Of a stretch of 14,344 nucleotides of DNA, positions 14,328-14,344 are shown piece by piece (position 1 is the first letter of the stretch; the number at the start of each line of letters is the position of its first letter). The translations under genes and the position numbers were made by a program. A model generated the notes under the pieces. The model was not told the DNA's origin. It did not search any database and worked only from the letters and a program-made list of their open reading frames with translations. Origin of the DNA: Treponema sp. UBA1747 (GTDB lineage: Bacteria > Spirochaetota > Spirochaetia > Treponematales > Treponemataceae); the NCBI GenBank assembly GCA_002315375.1, contig DCHR01000049.1, positions 1 through 14,344 of the forward strand, given 5' to 3'.

Positions 14328-14344
14328 ACGGGTGTAGTTCAGTT
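14328..14344 (+). tRNA. 5' end of a tRNA, probably tRNA-Trp, cut by the window edge
   Basis: The last 17 bases, ACGGGTG-TA-GTTCAGTT, fit a tRNA acceptor strand, the T8-A9 linker and the start of a D-arm. The anticodon is outside the window; Trp is inferred from the common order tRNA-Thr, rpmG, tRNA-Trp, secE, nusG. Confidence 0.7.

Overview
The window looks like chromosomal DNA of a spirochaete, most likely a Treponema-type host-associated species. This rests on AT-rich sequence with AAA/GAA-rich codon use, a MurA carrying Asp where most bacteria carry the fosfomycin-reactive Cys, fusA standing apart from a ribosomal operon, and a right end laid out as tRNA-Thr / rpmG / start of another tRNA, the usual lead-in to secE-nusG. 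The assignment is inference from gene content; no rRNA is present to settle it.

Layout. (1) 2-643: the end of a secreted or envelope-type protein with a Lys/Glu-rich linker and a C-terminal fibronectin-like domain, closed by a strong terminator. (2) 716-4608: a compact two-component locus. An OmpR-family regulator and a histidine kinase follow a small exported Ig-like protein on the + strand. Divergent from them, on the - strand, are a small Gly/His-rich exported protein and a six-helix membrane protein with two His pairs placed as for a di-haem cytochrome (DUF4405-like). All three exported or membrane proteins have His- or Met-rich extracytoplasmic stretches. The divergent intergenic region carries phased CTTA repeats that could be the regulator's operator. 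(3) 4609-4877: no conventional gene; a nested 240-base inverted repeat with a GC-rich core. (4) 4878-11087: fusA on the - strand, divergent from a + strand run rsgA, ABC half-exporter, purN and HD-domain hydrolase, ended by a terminator. (5) 11173-13857: pepT then murA on the - strand, separated by a GC-rich palindromic repeat that contains the pepT stop codon. (6) 13910 to the end: a near-consensus promoter, tRNA-Thr(GGU), rpmG and the first 17 bases of another tRNA, probably tRNA-Trp.

Most genes are housekeeping: translation elongation, ribosome maturation, purine synthesis, peptidoglycan precursor synthesis, peptide breakdown. The accessory interest lies in the two-component/haem-protein locus, the two GC-rich repeat islands, and two near-consensus promoters (rsgA and pepT) whose -10 boxes end only 6-7 bases before the start codon, which would give leaderless mRNAs. 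Ribosome-binding sites are mixed: clear for the DUF4405-like gene, purN, the HD gene, murA and rpmG, but not seen for fusA, rsgA, the ABC gene, pepT or the Ig-like gene.
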